A DNA stretch of 64,000 nt, taken from positions 15,378,501 through 15,442,500 of the forward strand of contig OY987273.1 in NCBI GenBank assembly GCA_963920665.1, in the 5' to 3' direction. Made by a program: the position numbers and the translations under genes. Under the pieces are notes generated by a model. The model saw only the letters and a program-made list of their open reading frames with translations. It made no database searches and was not told where the DNA came from. The stretch is from Straminergon stramineum. Its lineage: Eukaryota; Streptophyta; Bryopsida; Hypnales; Calliergonaceae. Below are positions 25,201-35,484 of the stretch, one piece after another. How positions within the stretch are numbered: position 1 is the stretch's first letter; every line of letters starts with the position of its first letter.

Positions 25201-25737
25201 GCTCGATCCCATGAAATGGGTTGGTACGGGTCGTGAGGTCACGAAGGTTGTGGAGGTCGCGGAGGTCGCGGAGGAAGGAACAATAATGAAGCATCATCGT
25301 TAAGGCCTTCCAAACATCCTCTCTGTAGAATTGGGGCACGAGATCCCAATGTAGTGATAGAACTGTACGTAGATGTAATCATTCTAGGCCCGACCTCATC
25401 CACTCCAACATTTGTTGTTCCTCGAGTTCCAACGGGCCCCAATTCTAATTTTGATGCAAAGGATCTCCATGCACAACGACACAAAAGGTTTCGGTGCAAT
25501 CGTGGCCTAGGTGACCGAGTTATGGAGCTTCAAAATGAAAACTCGGAAGTCGAGGATGGTATGACCTCAAATGGTGGCAACAAATATGATGGAGATGGAG
25601 TCAATGAAGGCTACTATGATGAGGATGACTACAATTGTGATGAGGCACCAGAGGATGATGATGTTGTCATTCAAGATGCTAATCCAATAGGTCCCCCTAA
25701 CCAACTACACCGTAGATCAAATCGTTTGAGTATGTGA
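22253..25737 (+). pseudogene. hAT transposase of element B
   Basis: ATG 22,253 starts MGSSWKQTKEWEPWYNF, a degraded BED finger. TGA at 22,478 is followed in frame by a long clean stretch to 23,824. That stretch contains the DUF659-like RNase-H core: LCSDGWDHVTHRPLLNVMML (first catalytic Asp), ICIDNASN (second Asp), GCMAHALDLLLEDW, and the insertion and VTCFACHFFMMKRL region. A single-base shift near 23,820 leads into the C-terminal dimerisation domain (LSLTCSKSSCERN*SMYSFV, HNK...NRL, SLVYIYTN, 24,080-24,210). A long Asp/Asn-rich tail with Gly repeats runs to 25,737. Stops include TAG 24,121 where Trp is expected. The family cuts and pastes DNA with 8-bp duplications, matching the element's flanks. 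Confidence 0.85.
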
Positions 25738-26224
25738 AGAACATCAAAAGTAGATCTTTTAGATTATTCTAGTGATAGAGAGATTGAAGATCTACATAAA
25801 AAAAGGAGTATCTTAGATAATTAATGAAGAAGCTAGTGTGTTATGGAAGTATAGATTCATCATATTGTTATTTGGATTAGTAGTGCATAAAATCTATAAA
25901 TGTTTTTGGTTATTATAAAGCCCCCTAGGTACATTAATTTTATAAATTTAAGAATGAATATTATTATCATGTTGTTTGGAACATCTTCCAAAAATTAGGA
26001 ATTGTACTAACTATATTGTCTTTTTAATGATAATAGATTGAACCTTTTATTTTGAAAATTGTTAATAATGAAAATTAATTTTTATTTCCCAAATCTTCTT
26101 TTCAAATGTAGAGTGAAGACTAAAATATCGAAGAAATAGTTTTTTTTCCATCTCTATCATTGGAAAAAAATAAAAACATGGTTCCAACTACACCTCGTAA
26201 GTAATGGGCATAGGGTCCATGCCC
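25738..26224. other. AT-rich 3' spacer
   Basis: AT-rich sequence after the transposase with no coding or repeat structure; probably its 3' untranslated region. Confidence 0.4.
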
Positions 26225-26500
26225 AATCAAGAGACATTTCCGCCCACACCCATATGTCCATGCCTAAATGTCATCTACTGGAGTGCATCTTAGTCCCTGC
26301 CCTAGACCACATGTCCATGCCCAAGTATTTCACATTCCAGCACATTTGTGTCCACACCCTGTCAACAATGTCTCCACCCCTATGAAGATGTCTATGCCTA
26401 GGTACATGACATTTACACCCACACCCCTTCGTTCCCGCCTAAACTATTGTCCACGCCCATGCCACTTCGTTCCTGCCTAGACTACCATCCATGCTTGGTT
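26225..26500. repeat. Right subterminal array of element B
   Basis: About ten irregular units of the type TGTCCACGCCCATGCC or CATGTCCATGCCCA on the + strand, that is, inverted relative to the left subterminal array. It ends about 180 bp inside the right terminus. Confidence 0.65.
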
Positions 26501-26676
26501 CTAGCGTGGAATGATACGTCAGTTACTTAAGGTAAATAAAACTTACCCTTGGAAAAATTTCAGGATCTACGAAATCGAAGTTGGACCAATTGGATGGACC
26601 GCTCGGTTGCCTAGTCCGATTTGTCCATTTGTCTAGGACGTTCGGTGACCTTAACTTGTGTGATGTGACAATCCTA

Positions 26677-26684
26677 AGGGAGAC
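26677..26684. repeat. Right target-site duplication of element B
   Basis: AGGGAGAC directly after the right terminus TGTGACAATCCTA. It differs at the last base from the left copy AGGGAGAG. Confidence 0.72.
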
Positions 26685-27998
26685 GTGTTTTTTACTTTGT
26701 GGAGGTGCTGGATGCAAGCATTGCATATTGAATCAAAAAAGCTATAGAAATTATATCTTTAATATATTATATTATGAGGCACTAAATTGATATAACTATG
26801 AAAAATAGCACCATATAGCCTATTGTTTGGAAAATCATTTGATTTGTAACAGAGAATTCAAATGGGTGTGTAAAGAAATTTAATTTTACATTGGTCCTTT
26901 TTTATAAGTTAGCCATATCAACAATACTTTTGGAAATTTGGCTAATAGCAAAACAAATTCAATGTCAACATTGTAGTAATTTAATTGGTTTCAATTTTTA
27001 AACGATTTGTAGGCCTTCGAAGGAAAGTAATTAATCCCTAAAGTCCAAAAGGCCCTACATCCTTATAAGAGACTCTTGTAATATGTGATCTCAATTAAAT
27101 GATTTATTTTCAGAATTTTTTGTTAAAAACTCTTCGCTTATTAGCTATATTCTTCAGTAGAAGATTTTATAAAATTAAATTCTTTAGTGCCAAAATTTAA
27201 AGTGAAGAAAATTAGAAGCCCAAGAATCATATAGAGCAAGATGGAAGGAAACATTTTTTTCCTTACTTTAAATGCAAATATCATGCAATGTATGCACTCA
27301 AAGTTTTCAAGATGACAAGATTACTCCCACACATTTTTATACAAGTCTAATACAAATTTCTATGGTTAGATATGCCAAAAAATTCATTTATGAATTTTTT
27401 TGCTCTTTCTAATAGAAATGACAATTTTTGAATGATACTTGATGGAAAAAAAAGGCTTAGGAAATTAGGGGTTCAAGATTTAAAAAAATCCTAGGCCTAG
27501 ACAACTAACACAAGTAACACAACTAAAGAAGCGATTCAATCAATATTGTAAATTTATAATCTATAAGATATGATTTTACAAACCTTCTTATAAAATCATT
27601 TGCAAAAAAGTCTTGAGATGAAACGTACTTGTGATCCTTGGAGTATGACCTACTTATGCCAATTGTTGTACTTGAAGTCTCATCATATTTGAAGGTCACT
27701 CACATTCTACACTACCTAAGCTCTAATATTTTTGGGTTGTGATAAATTTATTGACCGCTTACAATTTAGGGTGCACTCAAGTATACATAGGTATAAGCAT
27801 GCATGATTTGAACCTCAATTTCACTTTTGTTGTATAAATGCTTACTTGAATCTTGTCCATAGCACATCACATTAAATTACATGAAAGTGCTTAAATCATT
27901 TTGAGCATTATCCCGTAAATGTGATAATAAAATAATCAAGAAAGAGACAATATAATTTCATTTAGCCATTTAGGATATTTATGTTGGTGTTTTATACT
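26685..27998. other. AT-rich sequence of element A, no gene seen
   Basis: Strongly AT-rich sequence between element B and the solo LTR. No coding frame or structured repeat was recognised. Confidence 0.4.
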
Positions 27999-28003
27999 AT
28001 CAA

Positions 28004-29279
28004 TGTCACACCCCTACCTCCTTGGGGGTGACTTCTCAAGCCTTGCAATAGGCTAAGAACGGAGAAATGAGAGACTCTCGAGCAAATAGGGTGCAATAGA
28101 GCCTTGGTTAAGAAGGAAATAGTGGCATCGCATACATTCTTGGAAAGCTTTGGAGAATACGCTTTTAACCATCCAAAGAACGCGTAATTTGGACTAGTAG
28201 GCTAGAAGTTATGGCCGTTCAAAGTTGGGGGTGGCCTGATGGCCCTGGGACACTCAAAGCCTAGGTGGAAGGGGTTCTTAAGAACTCACTCAACAATGCA
28301 TGGCATGTAGCATATCATTGGAAAGCTACAAAGAAAAGGTACCTAGAATGCCAAGCATTACGAGGTTCTAAGTCATGAGCCAAAAGTTATGGCCAAAAGA
28401 AGGGTCGTGGTGAAGGCATGACGCCACTCTCGATAAACCTGAATCTTTGGAGGGCCATAACTTTGTGAGAACTTGTCCAAATGGGACAAGTGAGAAATTC
28501 ATCGACATCTACTCGTTGTGTAAATATCCACAATGGGCTCGCATGTGGGATTTGAAGCCTTGATAACAAAGTTACGCCGTTTGGAAGTTCGAGAGTCGAA
28601 ACGGAGTGAGAACTTGGGGATTTCGGTTGGAAACATGTGGTCTTCCTACATCCAAGGGGGTTTGGAAAGTCCCTTTGACCCATAAGGGGGGGGTCTATTG
28701 AAGACTACAGAGAGTACTATAGGAGGGGTTGGTCTCCCTCTTCACTCCCTCTTGGAGCCTTGGTGAGTCCTGGTGACTCATGGGTGGTGATGTAACTTCA
28801 CCACTAGCTTCAAGGCCCCTTGGGACACTTGTCTGTGTGTCCCGGGACACTGGTTGGTTGGAGTCCCACTCCTTGCTAAGCCTTTGGTAATGTGTCCTGA
28901 ATTGTGAGTCCTGATTAGTGTTGGTATGAGAGTAGCAAATGCACAACGAGCCTAATATGAAGTGGGGTGACAATTAAGGGCAGTTAGAACCATGGTGAGT
29001 AGTGCCACCATGAGTCCTAGCATAGTAAGATGGAAGTTCCGTCCGATGTCGCCAAGTGACATGCCAAGTGCCACGAGTAGGGTGTGTGCTAGAAGTCTCG
29101 GGCACCAGGATTTAGCAATGTGAGTTGGAAATGGAAACTAATGTTGTGAATGCATGGCATGTGCAGTATTAGTTAGTTGGGCCTAAGTGATACCGGTATG
29201 GGAGCATGGTGAGCCTTGAAAGTTGTGAAGGGCTCTTGAAGTTTGTTTGGAGCTGTAAGGTGTTACTAGGGCCGTGTCA
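28004..29279. mobile_element. Solo LTR, 1,276 bp
   Basis: The block begins TGTCACACCCC and ends GGGCCGTGTCA, with the TG...CA ends of LTRs. It is flanked by the perfect 5-bp duplication ATCAA (27,999-28,003 and 29,280-29,284). Base composition differs clearly from the AT-rich flanks. No internal gag or pol is present, so it is a solo LTR left by recombination. The start TGTCAC fits many plant Ty3-type LTRs; the family cannot be fixed without a search. Short open frames inside it are not genes. Confidence 0.82.
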
Positions 29280-29565
29280 ATCAATGCATTCTATGATAGG
29301 AAATTGAACAAGCACTCTAAGTTATAATCCAATGTTTACATTTGTGTAGTGACCCATAATAAAGTACATCTTAAGAACAATTGAAATCTAAACGACAAAG
29401 TTAGTAAGGTCTACATATGCATTACATTTTCATGATTGCATTCCAAACTTCAAAGGAGTCAAAGATAAAACATATTTCACACACTACAACACTAGGTTTG
29501 AAAACTTATGAAATGTTATAAGTTCTTTATGTACAATTGAACATTCTGTAGTTCACGTTTCTTTG

Positions 29566-29603
29566 TAGGGTTTAGGGTTAGGGTTTAGGGTTTAGGGTAT
29601 AGG
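29566..29603. repeat. Interstitial plant-type telomeric run
   Basis: About five TTTAGGG/TTAGGG units in a row. They lie about 650 bp before the WCHI-RING gene of element A. They may act as a telo-box promoter motif or be a chance or repair insertion. Confidence 0.7.
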
Positions 29604-29749
29604 ATTTGGAGAGCATGTTTAATTATGGGGAGGGAAATCTGAAATTACCCTTTCTTACATTAACTTTGCATAGAATACTTGTTGCATTGAAGAGTTCTTT
29701 TTTGAAAATAAATAAGGAGTTTTCAGAATTGAATGTTGTAAGATTGCCG

Positions 29750-29965
29750 CATGGTTAGAGGTTGAGTTTTTCCATATGGTGGATAGGGAGGCAAGCGACG
29801 TATCTTGGGTTTGGACAGTTAGGGTGTTGGCTTGAGTGGACGGTTAGGGTAATTGGACTACAACAATGGAGGTGGACGGCAGGTCTGGTGGTAGTCGGTG
29901 GTGGATGGCCAACTACCCATCCACCACCAAATCAATCACTCGCGGTCCGGTTCGGCAAATAGTAG
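29750..29965. promoter_or_regulatory. Possible GC-rich array before the element A RING gene
   Basis: Repeated GTGGACGG(T/C)(A/T)GG and GGTGGTGGATGG words, including a short hairpin around 29,895-29,925. It is far less regular than the arrays in B and C, and G-rich on the sense strand, so its equivalence to them is uncertain. Confidence 0.33.
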
Positions 29966-30227
29966 GTTTGGGGCTGTTTGGGCGAATCGCTTCTAGGTTT
30001 GGTGGGGACAAGTAGCTCATTTTCCTCACTTCTATTCTCCTTTGGTGCCAAGTTGGATGTCTTATTGTTGCTTCAAGCGCCAAATGCTCCTACAGGGTGG
30101 AGAGTAGGGGTCCTTGAGCTTTTGTTACTATTGCCTATTTACACATTCACTTATTAACATACATTTCACGATAATCATGAGCTATGAGTTTATTTTTTCA
30201 AGGGCTCACAAATTCAAATTATTTTTC

Positions 30228-33200
30228 ATGATTGGTCAAGGTGTTCCGACTAGCGATGGGATGACTTCAAGAGGTGAAAAAAAGAAAGGGACTAAGGCGA
30301 AGGGGGTCCCTCATGGCTCCACTATGAAATTTTAGATGACCCTAACATCAAAGCAAAGAGTGGTTGGGAGCAAGAGGAAGTGGAATATTGGACCTTTAAA
30401 ACGTGCAAGTAGTATGTGAAAATGTACCACATTGACAAGTTGTGGCCTCGAGATTGCCACATGGTACATACACATGGTTTTTGTTGTAAGCTGCATAATT
30501 GCAACAAGAAGCATTTTGTCCATTGATTAGAGAAGTTGTGGTGGGCCCTCTTTGGGAACAAGCCTAGGAGTAAGGGATGCATAAATTATAGTGTGGTGTC
30601 CATGGTATATGCGGAACTCATTCTAAACCGCAAGGTAGATTAGAGCACTTATATAACAAAGGTGGATACTCCACTTTTAATCCAATGCAATCAAAAAGAT
30701 ATTCACGATTTGTATGATCTTGAGGCAAGACCAAGTGAACCAATGAGGTCCAAAAAAGTGTTAAAAAATACTACAAGGCCTACAATAAAGGTCTCAAAGG
30801 TTTTAGATGATGTAGTATTAAATAGGCTCGCACAATTTTGAGTAGAAGTGAGCAATGTCTCCTCGAGAGGTGTTGATAGAGAGGTTTTTGTAACTCCTCT
30901 AACGTGCTTCACATCCACACCAAATGTAACAACATTGGGTGAGCAAAGCATGACTCCAAGTAAGGAAACTACAACAAATGAAACAACCTTGGGTGAGCAA
31001 AACATGGTTGCAAACAAAGAAACCCTAGTGCAAGAATGTGGGTCACTTTCTTCACCACATGAAGACATCAATGGGGAACAACTAGCAAGGGCCAATGCCA
31101 CAATTGAGAGTTATATAGATAGTAAACTTCTAGAGAACTTGACAGAATATGCAACTCCGATTTCTCACTTGCCAATGACACCAAAACAAAGCCAAATATT
31201 AAGCCCAAGTCAAATGTTGAGCCCTTGCCAAGTAGTAAGCCTAAGCCAAAGGTTGAGCTCAAGACAAATATTAAGCCCAAGAATTGGAATGAATCCACAT
31301 TTGTCAACTTTAAGTTCATTGCAATTAGAGATTCTCTATTCCATGACTAATGCCAATCAATTAGAGAAATTGTTGGAATGTTGTAGTCATTGGTGAGCAC
31401 TAGTAGAGCAACATCATGATTCTAGTCTAGGTAATGAGGTAGGTCCCTATAGTCCATCCACAACTACAAGTGAGTGGGGGCACTATTTTGGAAACTACAT
31501 GCAAACTAAGGCTTTCAGCAAAACGTGTAGTTGAAAGTACTCCTTGGGTTAGGGATATGGTGGAAGAATTTTCCAAACTGGCACCTAAACTATTCTCTAG
31601 TGCCTTGGTTTTTTGCAATTTCATTGAGAAATTGTCACCAATTCTTGACGGTGGCCTAAAGAACTTAAAAAGTTTGATTGCCTTAGACAGAAACATTGAT
31701 TAGCTGAAGTGAAAGTGCGAGGATTTGGCATTGAAGCTACTGATGTCATAGAAAGCCATGGGCTGCAAACGTTCGAGTATAATCTTTTAGAGGAAGCTCA
31801 TCAAACAATTGAGGGGCCAAATAAAAGAGTTGAAGAGTGGCATGCCTACCACATGCTCCAAGAATGTTCCATATGTACAAGAAAGTCAAGAGAGCGATCA
31901 ACTCTCTCTTCCTTTGGAGAAGGTGAAAGCGATGGAGATGTCCATAGTCTTGAATGTGGACAAGGTTGGAGATGACAAGAAATGTGAGAAAGCACTACGG
32001 ACTATCATTCATAATGTTTCCCCTACATTGCAGGATGCTTCTATGCAAACAGAAGGTGGATGAATTGGAAGTGCTAAAGTTGAAATTGGATGAGGGAATC
32101 CAAGAGAAAATCCATGCTTAGTCCAAGTTGAACCGATTTAAAAAAATCATGGGCTTGGAGGAATGCATGTCGGAGAGCGGATTAGAGTCTCGATGGTTGG
32201 CATGGGTACAGAAAGTCCAAGATAAACCCTCTGTAGTATGTCGAGCAATGAAAGGGCTTATGAAATTTGCAATGAAGTCAGATGAAAAATGCAATGCTAT
32301 GAAGACCTCTTTGGGTTAGTTCAAGAAGGTGTTTGATGAACATCCAAGGGGTTCCACTAAAACTACATGTTGGGGAGACATGGATGACATGTTTGAGCAG
32401 TTGAACCACACAAAGAAGGACCATCTTCCACACATCAATTAGGCCTTGGAAGTAGAGGAAGGGTGGGTCCCTTACAACACACTTTCAGTACACATCAAAG
32501 AGAAAGACAAGACAGTAGTGCATGCTTGTAGTCCAGCCCCAGGAATCTTGAATGGTCATTGTAGCCTTTGCCAAGGTCCTTTTGGCCCTGAAGAAGCCCT
32601 AACTATGGGTCAATGTCGCCACACTTTTCATGTCACATGCATCGTGAAAGCATCACTCGTTTGTTTGGTTTGTGCAGAGTGTCATTCTTCTTTGAGCCCT
32701 TGATTCTAGGAAATGCTTGGCATTTTGGAAGATATGCCCCCCAACCACAAATACAATCAATGGACCCTTCCACTTGACCAAGGGCCATACCACTTCCAAA
32801 ATTTCTCGCATTGGGGACAACCTCTCACATAGGATTCAATTGAACACGTACATGGATTGTATGAGGAGTCTGACGAGCCCATGGATCCCTTCATGTGGAT
32901 GACCCTCAATAGAGAGGTAGAAATACGGGCCCAAAGTATTGAAGATGGTGAGGCTTGTGAATTGTTTTGTCACAACACAGAGGGGCATTGGAGTGTGCAA
33001 TACAAGAAGTTTTTTTGGTTTCCTGAAAAAGAAGTGCAGAAAGGGCCAAACAACACTTGGGTAGAGGTGGAGTGTGCTCAAGAGTTCAATGAGCAATATG
33101 GGGCCTACAATCACACTTTGATTGGTAGGTCCCTTCCCTTGTCAAAGTTGGAAGAAGCTACCAAAGTTGGTGTTCTTGTCGAAATAGATGGGGAAACCAA

Positions 33201-33612
33201 TACGGGGCATTCATTTGTGGAGGTGGCATCACCATTTGACAAGAGGATAGGCAACATCATAGCTCACTGGAGGGGGTTCCTATTGGGCAGTTCTCAACCA
33301 AGCTTGATATCCATCAAAGCTGATGATGAATAGGTCAATGTGGTGGTAGATCAAGTGGATGCTGTGTTGAGAACCTTGAAGGTAGAGGAAGTAGATTTGT
33401 CTCCTAAACGGACCTTGAAATGGAAGAGGGAGGATGAGGATGAGGATGTCCACTTTCTGGAAACCAAATAGCTATTTTCAACAGTTGACATGGAGACTAG
33501 AGCCGAAGGAGGTATTGCTTGTAGTTCTGTTCAAAATGTTCAACAAATGAGCACAAGACTTATGGCTAAGGAGGGGCCATCTCATGATGTAGGAGAAGGT
33601 AGTGGTAGTTAA
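30228..33612 (+). pseudogene. WCHI-RING gene relic of element A
   Basis: ATG 30,228 opens a short basic start. After a small shift the WCHI domain runs 30,335-30,665: SGWEQEE, WTFKTCK*YVKMYHIDKLWP and MVYAELILNRKVD*ST. The middle (30,850-32,450) has repeated SPSQMLSPCQ-like Ser/Gln units and acidic helices in several frames. The RING-H2 finger at about 32,560-32,690 keeps all ligands: CSLC, CRHTFHVTC and CLVC. A longer tail than in B or C follows (32,857-33,333, MYEESDEPMDPFMWM...), ending at TAA 33,610. Several frameshifts and many stops mark it as more decayed than the copies in B and C, as expected for the oldest element. A function in ubiquitin transfer is only suggested by the finger. 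Confidence 0.65.
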
Positions 33613-33974
33613 ATATAAGAGAGTCTTCCCTTTATCTACTATGTCTAATGGTATAGAAGTATATGGAATGTTATTTAGATGTTATAACTTATAAGGGTTG
33701 AATACTAGTAATTTATTGTACTTATGATAATTTTTTATTTGTTTTGAAATTATAAATACATTAATATCAATATCAATATCTATCTATCAATCTATATCTT
33801 TGGATTTACCATTTGTTTTTCTTTCTTTTTAATTCATGCTATTATGAAGTATTCCTTTTTGTTTTTTTCATTCTCATCTTCCAATGATAAATAATAAGAC
33901 ACTTTGACTAAACCATTTTTCTCTAGAATCTTATGATTCCATCTATAAATCTATATTTTTCTCACATCTCCTAA

Positions 33975-34130
33975 ATGCGTTGTACCCATGGCCGTCTGCT
34001 TCAATTGCACCATCTGCCTATCCTCGTGTCTATTCGCCTATCCGCTTGTTTTCTCTTCCCAACCGACTACGGGTGTAGATGTCCACTTGTTTGGCCCGTT
34101 GTCCTCTTCCACCTAAATCGCATGTCTGCC
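33975..34130 (+). promoter_or_regulatory. Short C-rich repeat run before the element A transposase
   Basis: Loose repetition of GTCTGCC, TATCCGC and TTCGCCTATCCGC words on the sense strand about 310 bp before the transposase start. The position matches the arrays of B and C, but the repeats are few and diverged. Confidence 0.4.
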
Positions 34131-34439
34131 ATGTGAACCAACAAATTAGGAATTCAAAATTCATCTCCAATAGTTAGGGCTAGTTTTGGAGACTATAACT
34201 AGAGGAACAAAGTTAGTTCAAATTACTCTTGAGAATTTAAACGTGAAGATTTCTAAAGGTGAGGAGCTACAATTTTTGTGTCTCTTGCTTGGTAATGCAT
34301 AGTTCAATGGATATGAGGGCCTTGATTTCCAAGGCTTTGTGCACTCATTTTTTTTTATCATATTAAAACATTATTTATCTAGTCTTTACATTTTGAATTT
34401 CATTTCAATATATAGAATTCAAACTTGTGACTTGTCAAT

Positions 34440-35484
34440 ATGAGGAAAGATTGGTCTAGTTGGTATGGTGTCCCTTCAAATGGTAAAGTAAAGTGCAAGG
34501 CTTGCAACTCAATATTTGCCAAGAAGGTAAGCCATATGTTGAGCCACTTGGTATATGAAGGCCCATTACGTTTTCATGATATAGGAGTGAGCCTTTGTCC
34601 GCAATTGACGTTAGATGTTCGAGCTCTATTTATTCAATCCAAGGGGACATTCTTGAGAAGACTGGTTGTTGACAATGTGGATGGCAATAGCATGTGTATG
34701 GTTGGGAGCGATTTCTCAAATGAAAGGGGCATGGCACAATCTACTCAAGAAGACTCATGAGCGGTGCCGGAAGAATTTGTTGATGTTTGTTCAGAAGTGA
34801 ACTAAACTACAGAAACATCTGATGAATGTGAAACTCCGAGGGCATCAAGTAGTAGGCCTCAAAGATAGGACAGTTTGGTGGATGGCTTTGAATCAACAAA
34901 AAAACGTCATTTGGATGCAATGTGGGTCAATTTCTTTTACGCAGTGAACATACCATTTGGTGTAGCCCGAAATCCAACCTTCAAAGAAGCGATGAAAAGA
35001 ACGATTGAGTACAATGTGGGCTATACTCTACCATCGGATCATGATCTGCACCATAAATTGCTTGACCAAGTGAAGACCAACATCAAGACATAGCTTCATA
35101 ATAGAACTAAAGATAAATATTAGGGAGTTTGGAGCAACATTGTCTATTGATGGATGGAGCTCGGTTACCAATTGGCCATTGATAAATTGCATGCTTGTAT
35201 CTTCCGCGGGTGAACAATTCCTTGGATCGGTAGATACAAGTGGGGTCGAAAAGAACACAAAGTTTTTGGCCTTTGTCTTGGAGAAATTTATAGAACAAAT
35301 GGACCCGACAAATGTCGTGCAAGTGATTGCAAACCAAGCTCCAATGAACCCAACAGCATAGAATATAGTGTCAAGTACATATTTGCACATTTTCTTTCAA
35401 GGTTGTATGCTACATGCCCTAAATTTGATGCTCAAAGATTTGGAGAAGCAAGAATGGATTAAGGAAGAAGTTGACAAGGCCCAT
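34440..35484 (+). pseudogene. hAT transposase of element A, N-terminal piece
   Basis: ATG 34,440 begins MRKDWSSWYGVPSNGKVKC with a BED-type finger (CKAC...HMLSH). The frame carries stops near 34,758 and 34,804 and shifts near 35,095. The core then reads SIDGWSSVTNWPLINCMLVS (first catalytic Asp) and GSVDTSG. It is broken at 35,484 in the codons for DKAH by insertion of X1. The middle piece is at 38,987-39,475 and the end begins at 63,871. Many stops make it non-functional. Confidence 0.75.

Larger units (their letters stand above)
11875..26676 (+). mobile_element. Element B: 14.8 kb cargo-bearing hAT transposon
   Basis: Left terminus CAGGGTTGTCACA (11,875-11,887) and right terminus TGTGACAATCCTA (26,664-26,676) are inverted copies with 11 of 13 positions matching. 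An 8-bp near-identical duplication flanks them. A second subterminal word, CTAGACAAAaGGAC, recurs inverted near both ends (about 11,889 and 26,630). Inside are a kinase gene (-), a WCHI-RING gene (+), a WCHI coiled-coil gene (-) and an hAT transposase (+). GC-rich arrays lie next to each end and before the genes. The transposase has several nonsense codons and one frameshift, so the copy cannot move on its own. Confidence 0.83.

Noticed and set aside
28387..28973. Two minus-strand open frames of about 95 codons
   Set aside because: Both lie inside the solo LTR and show no known domain.
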